Assembly: GCA_037200045.1 (NCBI GenBank)
Contig: JBBCHM010000001.1
Coordinates: 1,860,001 to 1,924,000 of the forward strand
Source: Rhizomicrobium sp.
Lineage (GTDB): Bacteria; Pseudomonadota; Alphaproteobacteria; Micropepsales; Micropepsaceae
Length of the DNA: 64,000 nt
Direction of reading: 5' to 3'
Shown in pieces: positions 57,562-64,000 of the stretch. Both the position numbers and the translations under genes were made by a program. The number at the start of each line of letters is the position of its first letter. Within the stretch, counting starts at the first letter, position 1. The notes under the pieces are model-generated. The model was not told the DNA's origin, searched no databases, and saw only the letters and a list, made by a program, of their open reading frames with translations.

Positions 57562-57897
57562 ATGTCCGCTCAATCCCGAACCGACCGTATCCGCGATCTC
57601 AACGACGCATTCCGCACGACGCTCAAGGGCGGTCAGTGCCTCTTCACTCCCGGCGTCTCCGATATGGGTGTGCCGTTCGCGACTGCCGCCTTGGCAGCGG
57701 TGAAGGCGTTCTCCGACTTCGACGCCGACAACGATCCCTACGGCGAGCATGACTTCGGCGCGTTCCGGATCGGCGAAGAGCGCCTCTTCTGGAAGATCGA
57801 CTATTACGATCTCTCGCTGGAATCTGGATCGAACGATCCCGCCGATGCGGCGCAAACCAAGCGCGTCCTGACGATCATGCTGGCGGAGGAGTACTGA
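57562..57897 (+). CDS. DUF3768 family protein
   Basis: 111 residues. The family core is clear: RIRDLNDAFRTTLKGGQCLF at the start and NDPYGEHDFGAFRIGEERLF followed by WKIDYYDLSLESGS and the end KRVLTIMLAEEY. DUF3768 proteins occur on plasmids and integrative elements of alphaproteobacteria; the role is unknown. The ATG at 57562 has GAAAGG upstream and the shared leader before it. Confidence 0.9.
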   Translation: MSAQSRTDRIRDLNDAFRTTLKGGQCLFTPGVSDMGVPFATAALAAVKAFSDFDADNDPYGEHDFGAFRIGEERLFWKIDYYDLSLESGSNDPADAAQTKRVLTIMLAEEY

Positions 57898-57971
57898 CCC
57901 GCAATCCGCACCACGGCTAGGCTCGGTGTCGAACGTCACGGACGTATCGGCCTCCGAATGTTCTTGATCGG

Positions 57972-57993
57972 AATATGGCAATCTTGCCATATT
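57972..57993. promoter_or_regulatory. Palindromic operator of the HigA-like gene
   Basis: AATATGGCAA and TTGCCATATT are perfect inverted 10-mers around TC, ending 7 bp before the ATG. The size and position fit autorepression by the helix-turn-helix protein. Confidence 0.7.
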
Positions 57994-58000
57994 GGAACGG

Positions 58001-58369
58001 ATGTATTCGAAGAACCGAAAAAACCTGGTGCGAAGAACGAAGGAAGAGGCGCCCGTCCGCCGTGGCAGCGGAAGCGTATTTCGTGATATGGGCTTTTCGA
58101 CATCCACGGCTGCAGAGCTTGGCGCGAAGAGTTTACTTATCGACGCGATCGGCGATACCATCGAGCATCGCAAGCTTACGCAGAAAGAAGCAGCAAAGCT
58201 TTGCGACACCGACCAGCCGACGCTTTCGAAAGTGCTTCGCGGGCGTATGGAAAGCGTAACCATCGATCGCCTTGCCGGTTGGCTGACCGCGCTCGGGCGC
58301 ACCGTCGAAATCCGTGTCCGCCCCTACAATGGGAGCAAGAAGGAGGGACATCTGGTCGCCGTTTTCTAG
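58001..58369 (+). CDS. XRE/HigA-like antitoxin-type regulator, without visible toxin
   Basis: 122 residues with a C-terminal helix-turn-helix (about 50-110): LIDAIGDTIEHRKLTQKEAA, then DQPTLSKVLRGRMESVTIDR and LTALGRTVEIRVRP. This is the HTH_37/HigA antitoxin form. In such modules a RelE-like (Gp49) toxin gene normally precedes it, but upstream are DUF3768 and the palindrome only. It is either an orphan antitoxin or a stand-alone regulator. ATG at 58001 chosen; a TTG at 57992 lies in the operator. Confidence 0.82.
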   Translation: MYSKNRKNLVRRTKEEAPVRRGSGSVFRDMGFSTSTAAELGAKSLLIDAIGDTIEHRKLTQKEAAKLCDTDQPTLSKVLRGRMESVTIDRLAGWLTALGRTVEIRVRPYNGSKKEGHLVAVF

Positions 58370-58818
58370 CGGCCTCACAAACAGCAAACGTGCGCTTTGG
58401 CCGAAGGAGACTATTCCTCTCGCATCATTCTCTCCTCCCTGGAGACCGGATCAGCTAGACCAAAGATCAGAATCCAACGCCCGTCGATCCGCATGGCCAT
58501 CTCTTTGATTCTATTGAGAAAGTTTGCAACCATTACTACTACATCATATTGTGTGTATAATATACTTGCGTGCTCTGTTGAGCGACCGCATCCTGAAACA
58601 TATTTTGTGTTCTTTCGTGAATCCCTTTTTGCTCGGAACTATTACAGGTGCAGCTACAACAGCCTATCTTATAAGGCTCGTGTATCTGGGGCAGCGTGCA
58701 CAAGAAGCGTCGCAACAATACCGTGCTACATGCGTCGAAATTTCAGCACGGCTTGAAGCTTCTGAAGCCGCTGACCCGAGCACTCCCAACACGGCGCCGC
58801 TTGCGAGTTCTAGCGTCC
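58370..58818. other. AT-rich gap, no supported gene
   Basis: About 450 bp that is clearly more AT-rich around 58500-58680. A TTG-started frame (58524-58829) could encode a 101-residue protein with a hydrophobic start, but it has no ribosome binding site and overlaps the next gene's end; I do not call it. Confidence 0.4.
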
Positions 58819-60615
58819 TCAAACTTTAGCGCTTCGGCGAAACAAGCGCAGGCCAAAGACGAGCATAAAATAGAGGACAATTCCTGCCAAAACGCCCCAG
58901 CCCTCAGCAACGGGCTTGGACGTGAGAATCGACACATAGTGAATTCCCATGCCAGCATAATAAGCGATAGGTGCGGCAATGAACCATTCGGCATACTCAA
59001 GAAGCGAATTTGTTTGAACCTGCTGCCTTGTCATTCTCTTGAGAAAATCATCCATACTGGTTTGTAGACTCACCGTCTTATCGGTGCGGCTTCGGTCGAG
59101 AAGGAGTTGGATCTCAGATCGCAGTTCCACATAACGCCTACCTAAGCGATCTATGAAATCGAAGGTATCGAACAATTTGCGTTTAACAAAGTCCTCATAC
59201 TGCTGATACCCTTCGACTCGGGTGGACCGGAGTTGTCGCATTAGCTCGATATATTGCGCGACGTAGTAGCGCGAACGCTCCACGCGATACATCAAGCCAT
59301 CCTCGAAGGCCTTGCCAAGATGCGTGAGCTCAGAGGCGTAGGCCGACGCGGCCACGGGTGTGGTCGAATTTATCTTGCGCTCCAGTTCGCGCATCTTCTC
59401 ACTGGCATCTGACAACTTCTGAAGGTCCCGCAATGCGGCCAACCTCAGTGTGCCCAGCGTATTTATTCGGTCAACAAGCCGCCCGAGCTGCCAACGAGTC
59501 CTGTATGACGGAATAATAGTATAGATCACTGGATCGGATTGGAGCGCAGCGCGGGCATCCGGATTTAGCCGACCTAAAGCAGAAATATAGATAGAACGAC
59601 TATTTTGAAATAGTGAAACCGTGAATTCTGGCTTGCCATACAAGGTCTCCTCCGGCTGCGATCGATGGAGCTCTTCAATCACAGGCCAGAAGGCATCAAC
59701 CGAATACAACGCTGTCCTAGAGGCGAACCTGGCGTCGCCTATCGACTGTGGAAAAGTTCGATCTACGAGCGCATCCCCTACTTGGACACAAGCCAATTTG
59801 GGCGCGATTGGAGAGCTCAACTCTCCTGGGCCTATTTCGACGCCGAATACGTTGCCAAAGAACTCTGCAAACACGCCTCCCACCGACTCCAAGGATAAGT
59901 CATCCTGTTTGGGGAAATTCGTCTCGCAAACAGCGAGGATTCGTGTCGCGACAAGCGCCCGGAACTGATCGACTAGGGTAATTCGTGCCTGACTAAGAGG
60001 TATTGGTATCTCCTCCCCCGGTTTCGAAACGATTCCTCCCCAGCGCGACTGAAATCGTTTCTCAACAAATTTAGAAATGCTTCGATACAAGTTAAAGATT
60101 GAAAGAGCTTCCGGCCCCGCATCCTTCAAATTTTCTGCCGACAGATCACTAAAATCGCACCAAATGCTCAAAGACCAATACTCGGTATGAAGCGTGGCAC
60201 GCACCGTGAATCTAAGTCCATGAAGGAGCGCCCGTATCGAAAATACATTGTGCCGAACAAATCGTTCGTGGGTCGGCGTCTTTTCAAATGGTTGAAGTTC
60301 GGTGCGCCAGTTTTCAAATTTCGTGTTTGCCACGAAGTGATTTCGAAAGGCGAACAGGCGGGAGGAGCTACGATCGAAGTTCGGCGCCGTAAATTCCTTT
60401 TCCAGCGTTCCGCATGTCTGCGCCTCATAATGCATGTGCATAAATAGACGAAACAGGTAGTAGTCGATACTCCTGTGCCAAACATCCTCGGTGACTTTCT
60501 CAGGCTTCCACAGCGCCCTATGCCATATAAGGCCAGGCGCCCCCATTACGGGCGCGGGCCGCTGAAGCGCGCCCGCGTTTTGTACTCGATACTGGTCATC
60601 CTGGATGAACGGCAT
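58819..60615 (-). CDS. CorA-like two-helix membrane protein with large cytoplasmic domain
   Basis: 598 residues, no close family recognised. Residues 1-390 form a soluble mixed domain, 390-530 are helical and coiled-coil-like (KMRELERKINST, RRYVELRSEIQLLLDRSR), and the C-terminus has two membrane helices: EWFIAAPIAYYAGMGIHYV, a short loop, and VLAGIVLYFMLVFGLRLFRR. Stalk helix, proline before the loop, GM-containing loop and final FRR resemble CorA/Mrs2 channels, but the invariant GMN is here GMG. It may be a degenerate channel or a membrane effector in defence; both are inference. Confidence 0.6.
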   Translation of the reverse strand: MPFIQDDQYRVQNAGALQRPAPVMGAPGLIWHRALWKPEKVTEDVWHRSIDYYLFRLFMHMHYEAQTCGTLEKEFTAPNFDRSSSRLFAFRNHFVANTKFENWRTELQPFEKTPTHERFVRHNVFSIRALLHGLRFTVRATLHTEYWSLSIWCDFSDLSAENLKDAGPEALSIFNLYRSISKFVEKRFQSRWGGIVSKPGEEIPIPLSQARITLVDQFRALVATRILAVCETNFPKQDDLSLESVGGVFAEFFGNVFGVEIGPGELSSPIAPKLACVQVGDALVDRTFPQSIGDARFASRTALYSVDAFWPVIEELHRSQPEETLYGKPEFTVSLFQNSRSIYISALGRLNPDARAALQSDPVIYTIIPSYRTRWQLGRLVDRINTLGTLRLAALRDLQKLSDASEKMRELERKINSTTPVAASAYASELTHLGKAFEDGLMYRVERSRYYVAQYIELMRQLRSTRVEGYQQYEDFVKRKLFDTFDFIDRLGRRYVELRSEIQLLLDRSRTDKTVSLQTSMDDFLKRMTRQQVQTNSLLEYAEWFIAAPIAYYAGMGIHYVSILTSKPVAEGWGVLAGIVLYFMLVFGLRLFRRSAKV

Positions 60616-61041
60616 TTTCTATTGGCCCCCACCAAAGTAGGCAAGAAAGTCAAAGGCAAGATTGGTCTGTATGCTAGCGAGGTTATTTGGTTTCGCGTCC
60701 AATTTTCAAGCGACCTATAACGGCTGTTCGGGGAAACGAATATCGGAACGCCATGGCTAAAATGGGCTAGTGGTAAAGGTAGTCCGCCGAAGAGTGCGGA
60801 GGCGTACCTCCGCGCCATCCGCGTGTGCCTGTACTTCCTCCGCTTCCGCCAACGCCCAGCGGACAAGCTATTTCGTAGAGAACGGACGATTTGCTGATTC
60901 GCCAGCCGAAACCAATCCGCGTGTTCCCGTCTCAACTTGCGTCGCTGAGTGCAAATATCTCGGCTCAAAAGGCCACGCTTGCGAAACGACATGAAACCTC
61001 CCCGCTGGTTGGCTTATTCCTACTTTCCTTTCGATCCAACC
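60616..61041. other. Gap without supported gene
   Basis: About 425 bp with several short overlapping frames and no clear ribosome binding site or domain. A hairpin GCGGAGG-CGTA-CCTCCGC lies at 60796-60813. Confidence 0.4.
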
Positions 61042-61442
61042 GCCACGCTACGGGCCTCCGAAACATGCGCGTTCTATGCGGGCGCGCTCGCCGTCAAAAC
61101 CGAACAGGGGCCCCCGCCCCATTACGGCAGGGCCTTCGGCTTTTGACCGCTTCGCTTTTCCGCCCGCATGGCCGAACCGCATCGAGGCCGCGATGAGCGT
61201 GGCTTCAAAATCGAAAGGAACATCACATGAAGAAAACGACCAAACCCGAAGACAAGAAGCTTCCCTCCTATCGCATCTTCAGCGTCACCAAAGACGGCGA
61301 GAAGTCGGTCTGGTGCGAAATCGGCGCTGCGTGGAAGCACAAGGACGGCAAGGGCTTCAATCTTCAGTTCAAGGCCCGTCCGCTCCCCGACGGCGAGATC
61401 GTTCTGCGCGAGCCGAAGCCAGCCGAGAACGTCGAGGTCTGA
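61042..61442 (+). repeat. Duplicated 400-bp unit, copy A
   Basis: It aligns with 63270-63688 over a leader of about 185 bp and the whole small gene. In the leader the last 50 bases before the ATG are almost identical; further up, CAAAACCGAACAGGGGCCC and the CATTACGGCA stretch are kept. Confidence 0.85.
61227..61442 (+). CDS. Small conserved protein, paralogue A
   Basis: 71 residues, soluble: MKKTTKPEDKKLPSYRIFSV, then EIGAAWKHKDGKGFNLQFKA and the end GEIVLREPKPAENVEV. The pattern of a beta-strand-rich domain with WKHxDGKGFxLQF is seen in short proteins on rhizobial and related mobile elements; function unknown. GAAAGGAA precedes the ATG. Paralogue B is at 63467 with about 70% identity by eye. 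Confidence 0.82.
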   Translation: MKKTTKPEDKKLPSYRIFSVTKDGEKSVWCEIGAAWKHKDGKGFNLQFKARPLPDGEIVLREPKPAENVEV

Positions 61443-61480
61443 TGATCGACCAGCCGGAGCGGTTCGCCGCTCCGGCTTTG

Positions 61481-61840
61481 CTAGTCCTTAAACTTCAACG
61501 CGGATGGAATGCGGCTGATGACCCGGCCAGTCCCGCGTTCCACGAACTCGATATTCGTCAGCATCAAGGTGTCGGTTGTTGCCGAGAATGGAGCTTTCGC
61601 GAAGGGGCTGGTGTTGACGGTTGCGCGCACGACGGAATTTCGAGGTGGATTGATAATATCGCTTTGGCTGTCGAGAAACGCGATCTGTATGGCAATTTCG
61701 GTTTCGCGCGACAACGTCGCAATCCTTGTCACGAGAAAATCGGCGAACGTAAAATACGCATCCATGAGCAAATTGCGGTGCAAGTTGCCGGTAACGCGTC
61801 CCTCGATAATCTGTCCTTCGACAAATGTGGTGTCCGTCAT
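61481..61840 (-). CDS. Unknown 119-residue protein
   Basis: No family recognised. MTDTTFVEGQIIEGRVTGNL opens a beta-rich soluble protein, with FTFADFLVTRIATLSRETEI in the middle and a basic tail. AGAGG lies 5 nt before the ATG at 61840, which supports translation. It is convergent with the small gene ending at 61442. Confidence 0.65.
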   Translation of the reverse strand: MTDTTFVEGQIIEGRVTGNLHRNLLMDAYFTFADFLVTRIATLSRETEIAIQIAFLDSQSDIINPPRNSVVRATVNTSPFAKAPFSATTDTLMLTNIEFVERGTGRVISRIPSALKFKD

Positions 61841-61952
61841 TGTGCCTCTGCCGGTAGAATATCCGGCAACAGGCGCAACTAATAGAACTTCGTCTGTGTA
61901 CGTCCTATGTATTGATTTGTAAGGGAAATCGGCCTGGAAGGATTAACGGGTC

Positions 61953-62206
61953 ATGCCGCGCCGCGTTACGACCGACGAACTGCTGAAGCGCATCGGAATC
62001 GAGCTGGGAGGCGACGAAGAGAAGGCATGGAAGCGGAGACACGATGCCGCTCATGGCAATGATATGGCCCCGGAGGACGCGCCCCCGAGCTAATCCGGGA
62101 CATCAAGCTGCTCAAGGGTCTCTTCCACCGCATGCTGCTTAAGATCGTTGATGGTAGCGACCGGTATTACGACTACGCCACGCTGGATTATCCGTTGAGG
62201 CCATAG
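61953..62206 (+). pseudogene. HEPN-like remnant, frameshifted
   Basis: The frame from the ATG at 61953 reads MPRRVTTDELLKRIGIELGG and then WKRRHDAAHGNDMAPEDAPP before a stop at 62091. Moving one frame at the C-run near 62081-62085 gives a natural continuation, PELIRDIKLLKGLFHRMLLK and YYDYATLDYPLRP, ending at 62206. RHDAAH fits the R-x4-H HEPN motif seen at the end of HEPN RNase-type proteins. It looks like a C-terminal fragment plus frameshift. There is a stop just upstream of the ATG in the same frame. Confidence 0.5.
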
Positions 62207-62360
62207 CGCGAACCCGTGCCGCCGGCCGAGCCGGTATAACCCCGAAGGTGCGCCGTCAAAACGGGAGACAGCAGTTAGGAGAGAAATGTTTGGGCGCCCT
62301 TTAAGGACCGGGCTCTAGGCGCTTCGCGTAAGGATAGAGAAAATGCCATTCCCGCGATAC

Positions 62361-62786
62361 TTACAGCTTTAGGTGGGCTCCTATCCAGCTTGCGATCTGG
62401 GCCAGAAGCGGATGGTTGGTCGCGTTTAGAATCATCCCGATGATCGTTACGACCAAGGTGTATTGCATTACGCCGCTACCAAAGGGCTCACTCCAGATTC
62501 GAGCAGCTAGCGTCGTCGCCCGGTTTGGGCAGGAACCGCAATCGGGTTTCGCGCCCCTTGTTGACGCTCCGGCAGTCGAAGCTTCGCGCGCCTTGCGCTC
62601 CGATTCTTCCCGACGGATCCGTTTCAAAAGTTGGGTGGCTTCGGCTTTCGTGCGCTCGTAGCTCTTTGTCGCTTCGTCAGAAGCTCTTGTTTCGGCTTCG
62701 CGCTTTTCTCTTTCGCGGCGCAACTCTTCCGGCGTCGGCTCTAGCCTGACACCCGCAATACCCTGGGAGTTGACATAGACGCACAT
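62361..62786 (-). CDS. Coiled-coil protein with C-terminal membrane helix
   Basis: 141 residues. A Glu/Arg/Lys-rich helix (about 18-70, PTPEELRREREKREAETRAS and onward) is followed by a short Cys pair (CGSCPNR) and one or two hydrophobic stretches at the end (YTLVVTIIGMILNATN, LLAQIASWIGAHL). The start ATG at 62786 lacks a clear ribosome binding site. Function unknown. Confidence 0.55.
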   Translation of the reverse strand: MCVYVNSQGIAGVRLEPTPEELRREREKREAETRASDEATKSYERTKAEATQLLKRIRREESERKAREASTAGASTRGAKPDCGSCPNRATTLAARIWSEPFGSGVMQYTLVVTIIGMILNATNHPLLAQIASWIGAHLKL

Positions 62787-62860
62787 GACCCGCCGCGATC
62801 ATGACAGCAGTCACCCGAAATCGTCGTACCAATTCTTGAAGATTTCAAGACAAACCGGCT

Positions 62861-63112
62861 TCAGGGAGCCGGTGGTGCAATATTCTGGCTTTTATTGGCC
62901 CGTCTCGACCGGACGATTGCCGCTACCACGATCGCGGCACCTAGGGTGCAACACGCAATTGCCGCGTCGGCCACATACTCGACCTTCACCGAATCCTTGC
63001 CCTGGCGATAAGCTAATATCGCAGGCGCGTTTGTGGCGAGTGATCCGACGGTGAGACCAACGGCGAGCGCACTAACCGTGCGGCCCGGATATCTGTTTTG
63101 AGAATCGGCCAT
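62861..63112 (-). CDS. Small two-span membrane protein
   Basis: 83 residues from the ATG at 63112. The hydrophobic segments are VSALAVGLTVGSLATNAPAI and AAIACCTLGAAIVVAAIV, with a short charged loop between them (YRQGKDSVKVEY) and a polar tail. Unknown function, same strand as the coiled-coil membrane protein gene downstream. Confidence 0.55.
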   Translation of the reverse strand: MADSQNRYPGRTVSALAVGLTVGSLATNAPAILAYRQGKDSVKVEYVADAAIACCTLGAAIVVAAIVRSRRANKSQNIAPPAP

Positions 63113-63269
63113 ATGTATGCGCTCGTTGTCATACTCCTTGGAGTCACCCCTTTCTTGCAAACTGCTAGCAGTTTGTCACTCGGGTCTAAGTAACTCGACA
63201 ACCACGTACTTTTTGAAAGTATTCGAGGACGCTTTCGGATTTTGTCGCTCGTGTTGTTCCTTTGGCAAA

Positions 63270-63688
63270 GCCACGCTAGCGGCCTTCCAAAGATGCGTAG
63301 TTCTGCACGGGCGCGCGCCGCCATCAAAACCGAACAGGGGCCCGCCCTTCGGGCACCCATTACGGCAAGGGCCTTCGGCTTTTTGACAGCACCGCTTGAC
63401 CGCCCGTGCGGACGAACCGCATCGAGGCCGCGATGAGCGTGGCTTCAAAATCGAAAGGAACATCACATGAAAAAGACGACAAAACCCCAAGAGAAGAAGC
63501 TTCCCGCCTATCGCATCTACAGCGTGACGAAGAACGGCGAAGACAAGTCGAACTGGTTCGAGATCGGCGCAGCGTGGAAACACGGCGACGGCAAAGGCTT
63601 CGGCCTCCAGTTCCGGGCCCTCCCGCTACCCGGCGCGGAAATCGTCCTCCGCGAACCGAAGCCGGTAATCGTCGGAGACGACAAGTGA
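63270..63688 (+). repeat. Duplicated 400-bp unit, copy B
   Basis: Second copy of the unit at 61042-61442, 2.2 kb away in the same orientation; it has about 12 extra bases in the leader. Confidence 0.85.
63467..63688 (+). CDS. Small conserved protein, paralogue B
   Basis: 73 residues, MKKTTKPQEKKLPAYRIYSV, with EIGAAWKHGDGKGFGLQFRA and EIVLREPKPV near the end. Same leader and ribosome binding site as paralogue A. The stop overlaps the GTG of the next gene (GTGA), so here it is coupled to a second small gene; paralogue A has no such partner. Confidence 0.85.
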   Translation: MKKTTKPQEKKLPAYRIYSVTKNGEDKSNWFEIGAAWKHGDGKGFGLQFRALPLPGAEIVLREPKPVIVGDDK

Positions 63689-64000
63689 GCCGCGCCGCGA
63701 ATAAGGCTTCCGGCCGTTCTCCCCGCCGCAAGGCGGGGAGGGCTGCGCCGAAAAAGCAGAAGGTTCAGCACTTCATGCTCGCCGTTGACGGGCAGGAAAT
63801 GCGGGTGAGTTACACTCCCAACTGGTCCGACGGAGAGTTCGCCTACGGACATTTCGAATTCCGAAGTCGCCATGAACCTGCGAGACGGATTCCCATCAGC
63901 GAAACCGGCTACTTCAGCCACTTCGCGCCAATGGGCGATATCCTGGTGGCGGAGACGCCGCAGGACTACGCCCGTTCCTACGTCGAAACCGTTATCGGTC
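63685..64000 (+). CDS. Small accessory protein with P-I-S-E-T-G-Y motif (3' end outside window)
   Basis: The frame begins with a GTG overlapping the preceding stop and runs off the right edge after 105 codons. A basic N-terminal tail (SGRSPRRKAGRAAPKKQK) leads to FMLAVDGQEMRVSYTP, RIPISETGYFSHFAP and DYARSYVETVIG. The core matches the gene at 9221 in the other island (PITETGYRSHF, GYVRAWLD). Function unknown. Confidence 0.8.
   Translation, partial: MSRAANKASGRSPRRKAGRAAPKKQKVQHFMLAVDGQEMRVSYTPNWSDGEFAYGHFEFRSRHEPARRIPISETGYFSHFAPMGDILVAETPQDYARSYVETVIG

Larger units (their letters stand above)
53331..64000. mobile_element. Left part of an integrative element at tRNA-fMet
   Basis: A tyrosine recombinase gene begins 235 bp behind the tRNA in the same direction. 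The following genes are small, mostly unknown, on both strands, with lower and uneven GC (notably AT-rich near 58500-58700), palindromic operators and a segmental duplication. No housekeeping gene occurs to the right edge, so the other end lies outside the window. Confidence 0.85.

Overview
The window is GC-rich DNA from an alphaproteobacterium. The best taxonomic marker is the complete PhyR-NepR-EcfG general stress response locus, which is confined to that class, with at least five promoters matching the EcfG consensus nearby. I cannot place it at genus level from sequence alone.

Layout. (1) Positions 1-10143 are the right part of an integrative island. It carries a type I restriction-modification operon (hsdM, cut by the window edge, then hsdS and hsdR), a convergent two-gene SIR2-HerA anti-phage operon, and two small accessory genes. 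It ends in a duplicated 3' part of a tRNA-Leu gene, the attachment site. (2) Positions 10144-53330 are chromosome: a frameshifted TMEM43-like gene, an M13 peptidase, a tiny gene with a perfect Shine-Dalgarno sequence, lpd, the stress-response locus and its small stress-protein genes, two glycosyltransferases, a quorum-sensing and phenolic-lipid block, a beta-oxidation-type block (thiolase and three acyl-CoA dehydrogenases), an M16 peptidase and glutamate synthase (gltB-gltD). It closes with an initiator tRNA gene. (3) From 53331 to the right edge a second integrative element starts directly behind tRNA-fMet with a tyrosine recombinase. It then carries small regulators with palindromic operators, a DUF3768 gene, an orphan HigA-like regulator, a CorA-like membrane protein, a frameshifted HEPN-like remnant, and a duplicated 400-bp unit with a small conserved gene.

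How the genes work together. In the stress locus, phosphorylated PhyR would titrate NepR and free EcfG. EcfG-type promoters precede nepR-ecfG itself, a DUF1328 gene, a DUF3309 operon, a KGG-like small protein gene and a secreted protein gene. This gives a compact local regulon between about 20.1 and 27.4 kb.

The most notable chromosomal block is 28.8-37.0 kb. All nine genes lie on the minus strand: luxR-luxI-phyH-luxR-luxI, then a type III polyketide synthase, an isoprenylcysteine-methyltransferase-like membrane methyltransferase, an AlkB-like diiron hydroxylase and a DHA2 exporter. The last four are a tight operon (gaps of 8 bp or less, one overlap). The simplest reading is two stacked acyl-homoserine-lactone circuits controlling production, methylation, oxidation and export of an alkylresorcinol-like phenolic lipid.

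Both islands carry a member of one small protein family with a conserved P-I-S/T-E-T-G-Y-x-S-H-F motif, which suggests related mobile-element baggage at two different tRNA sites.
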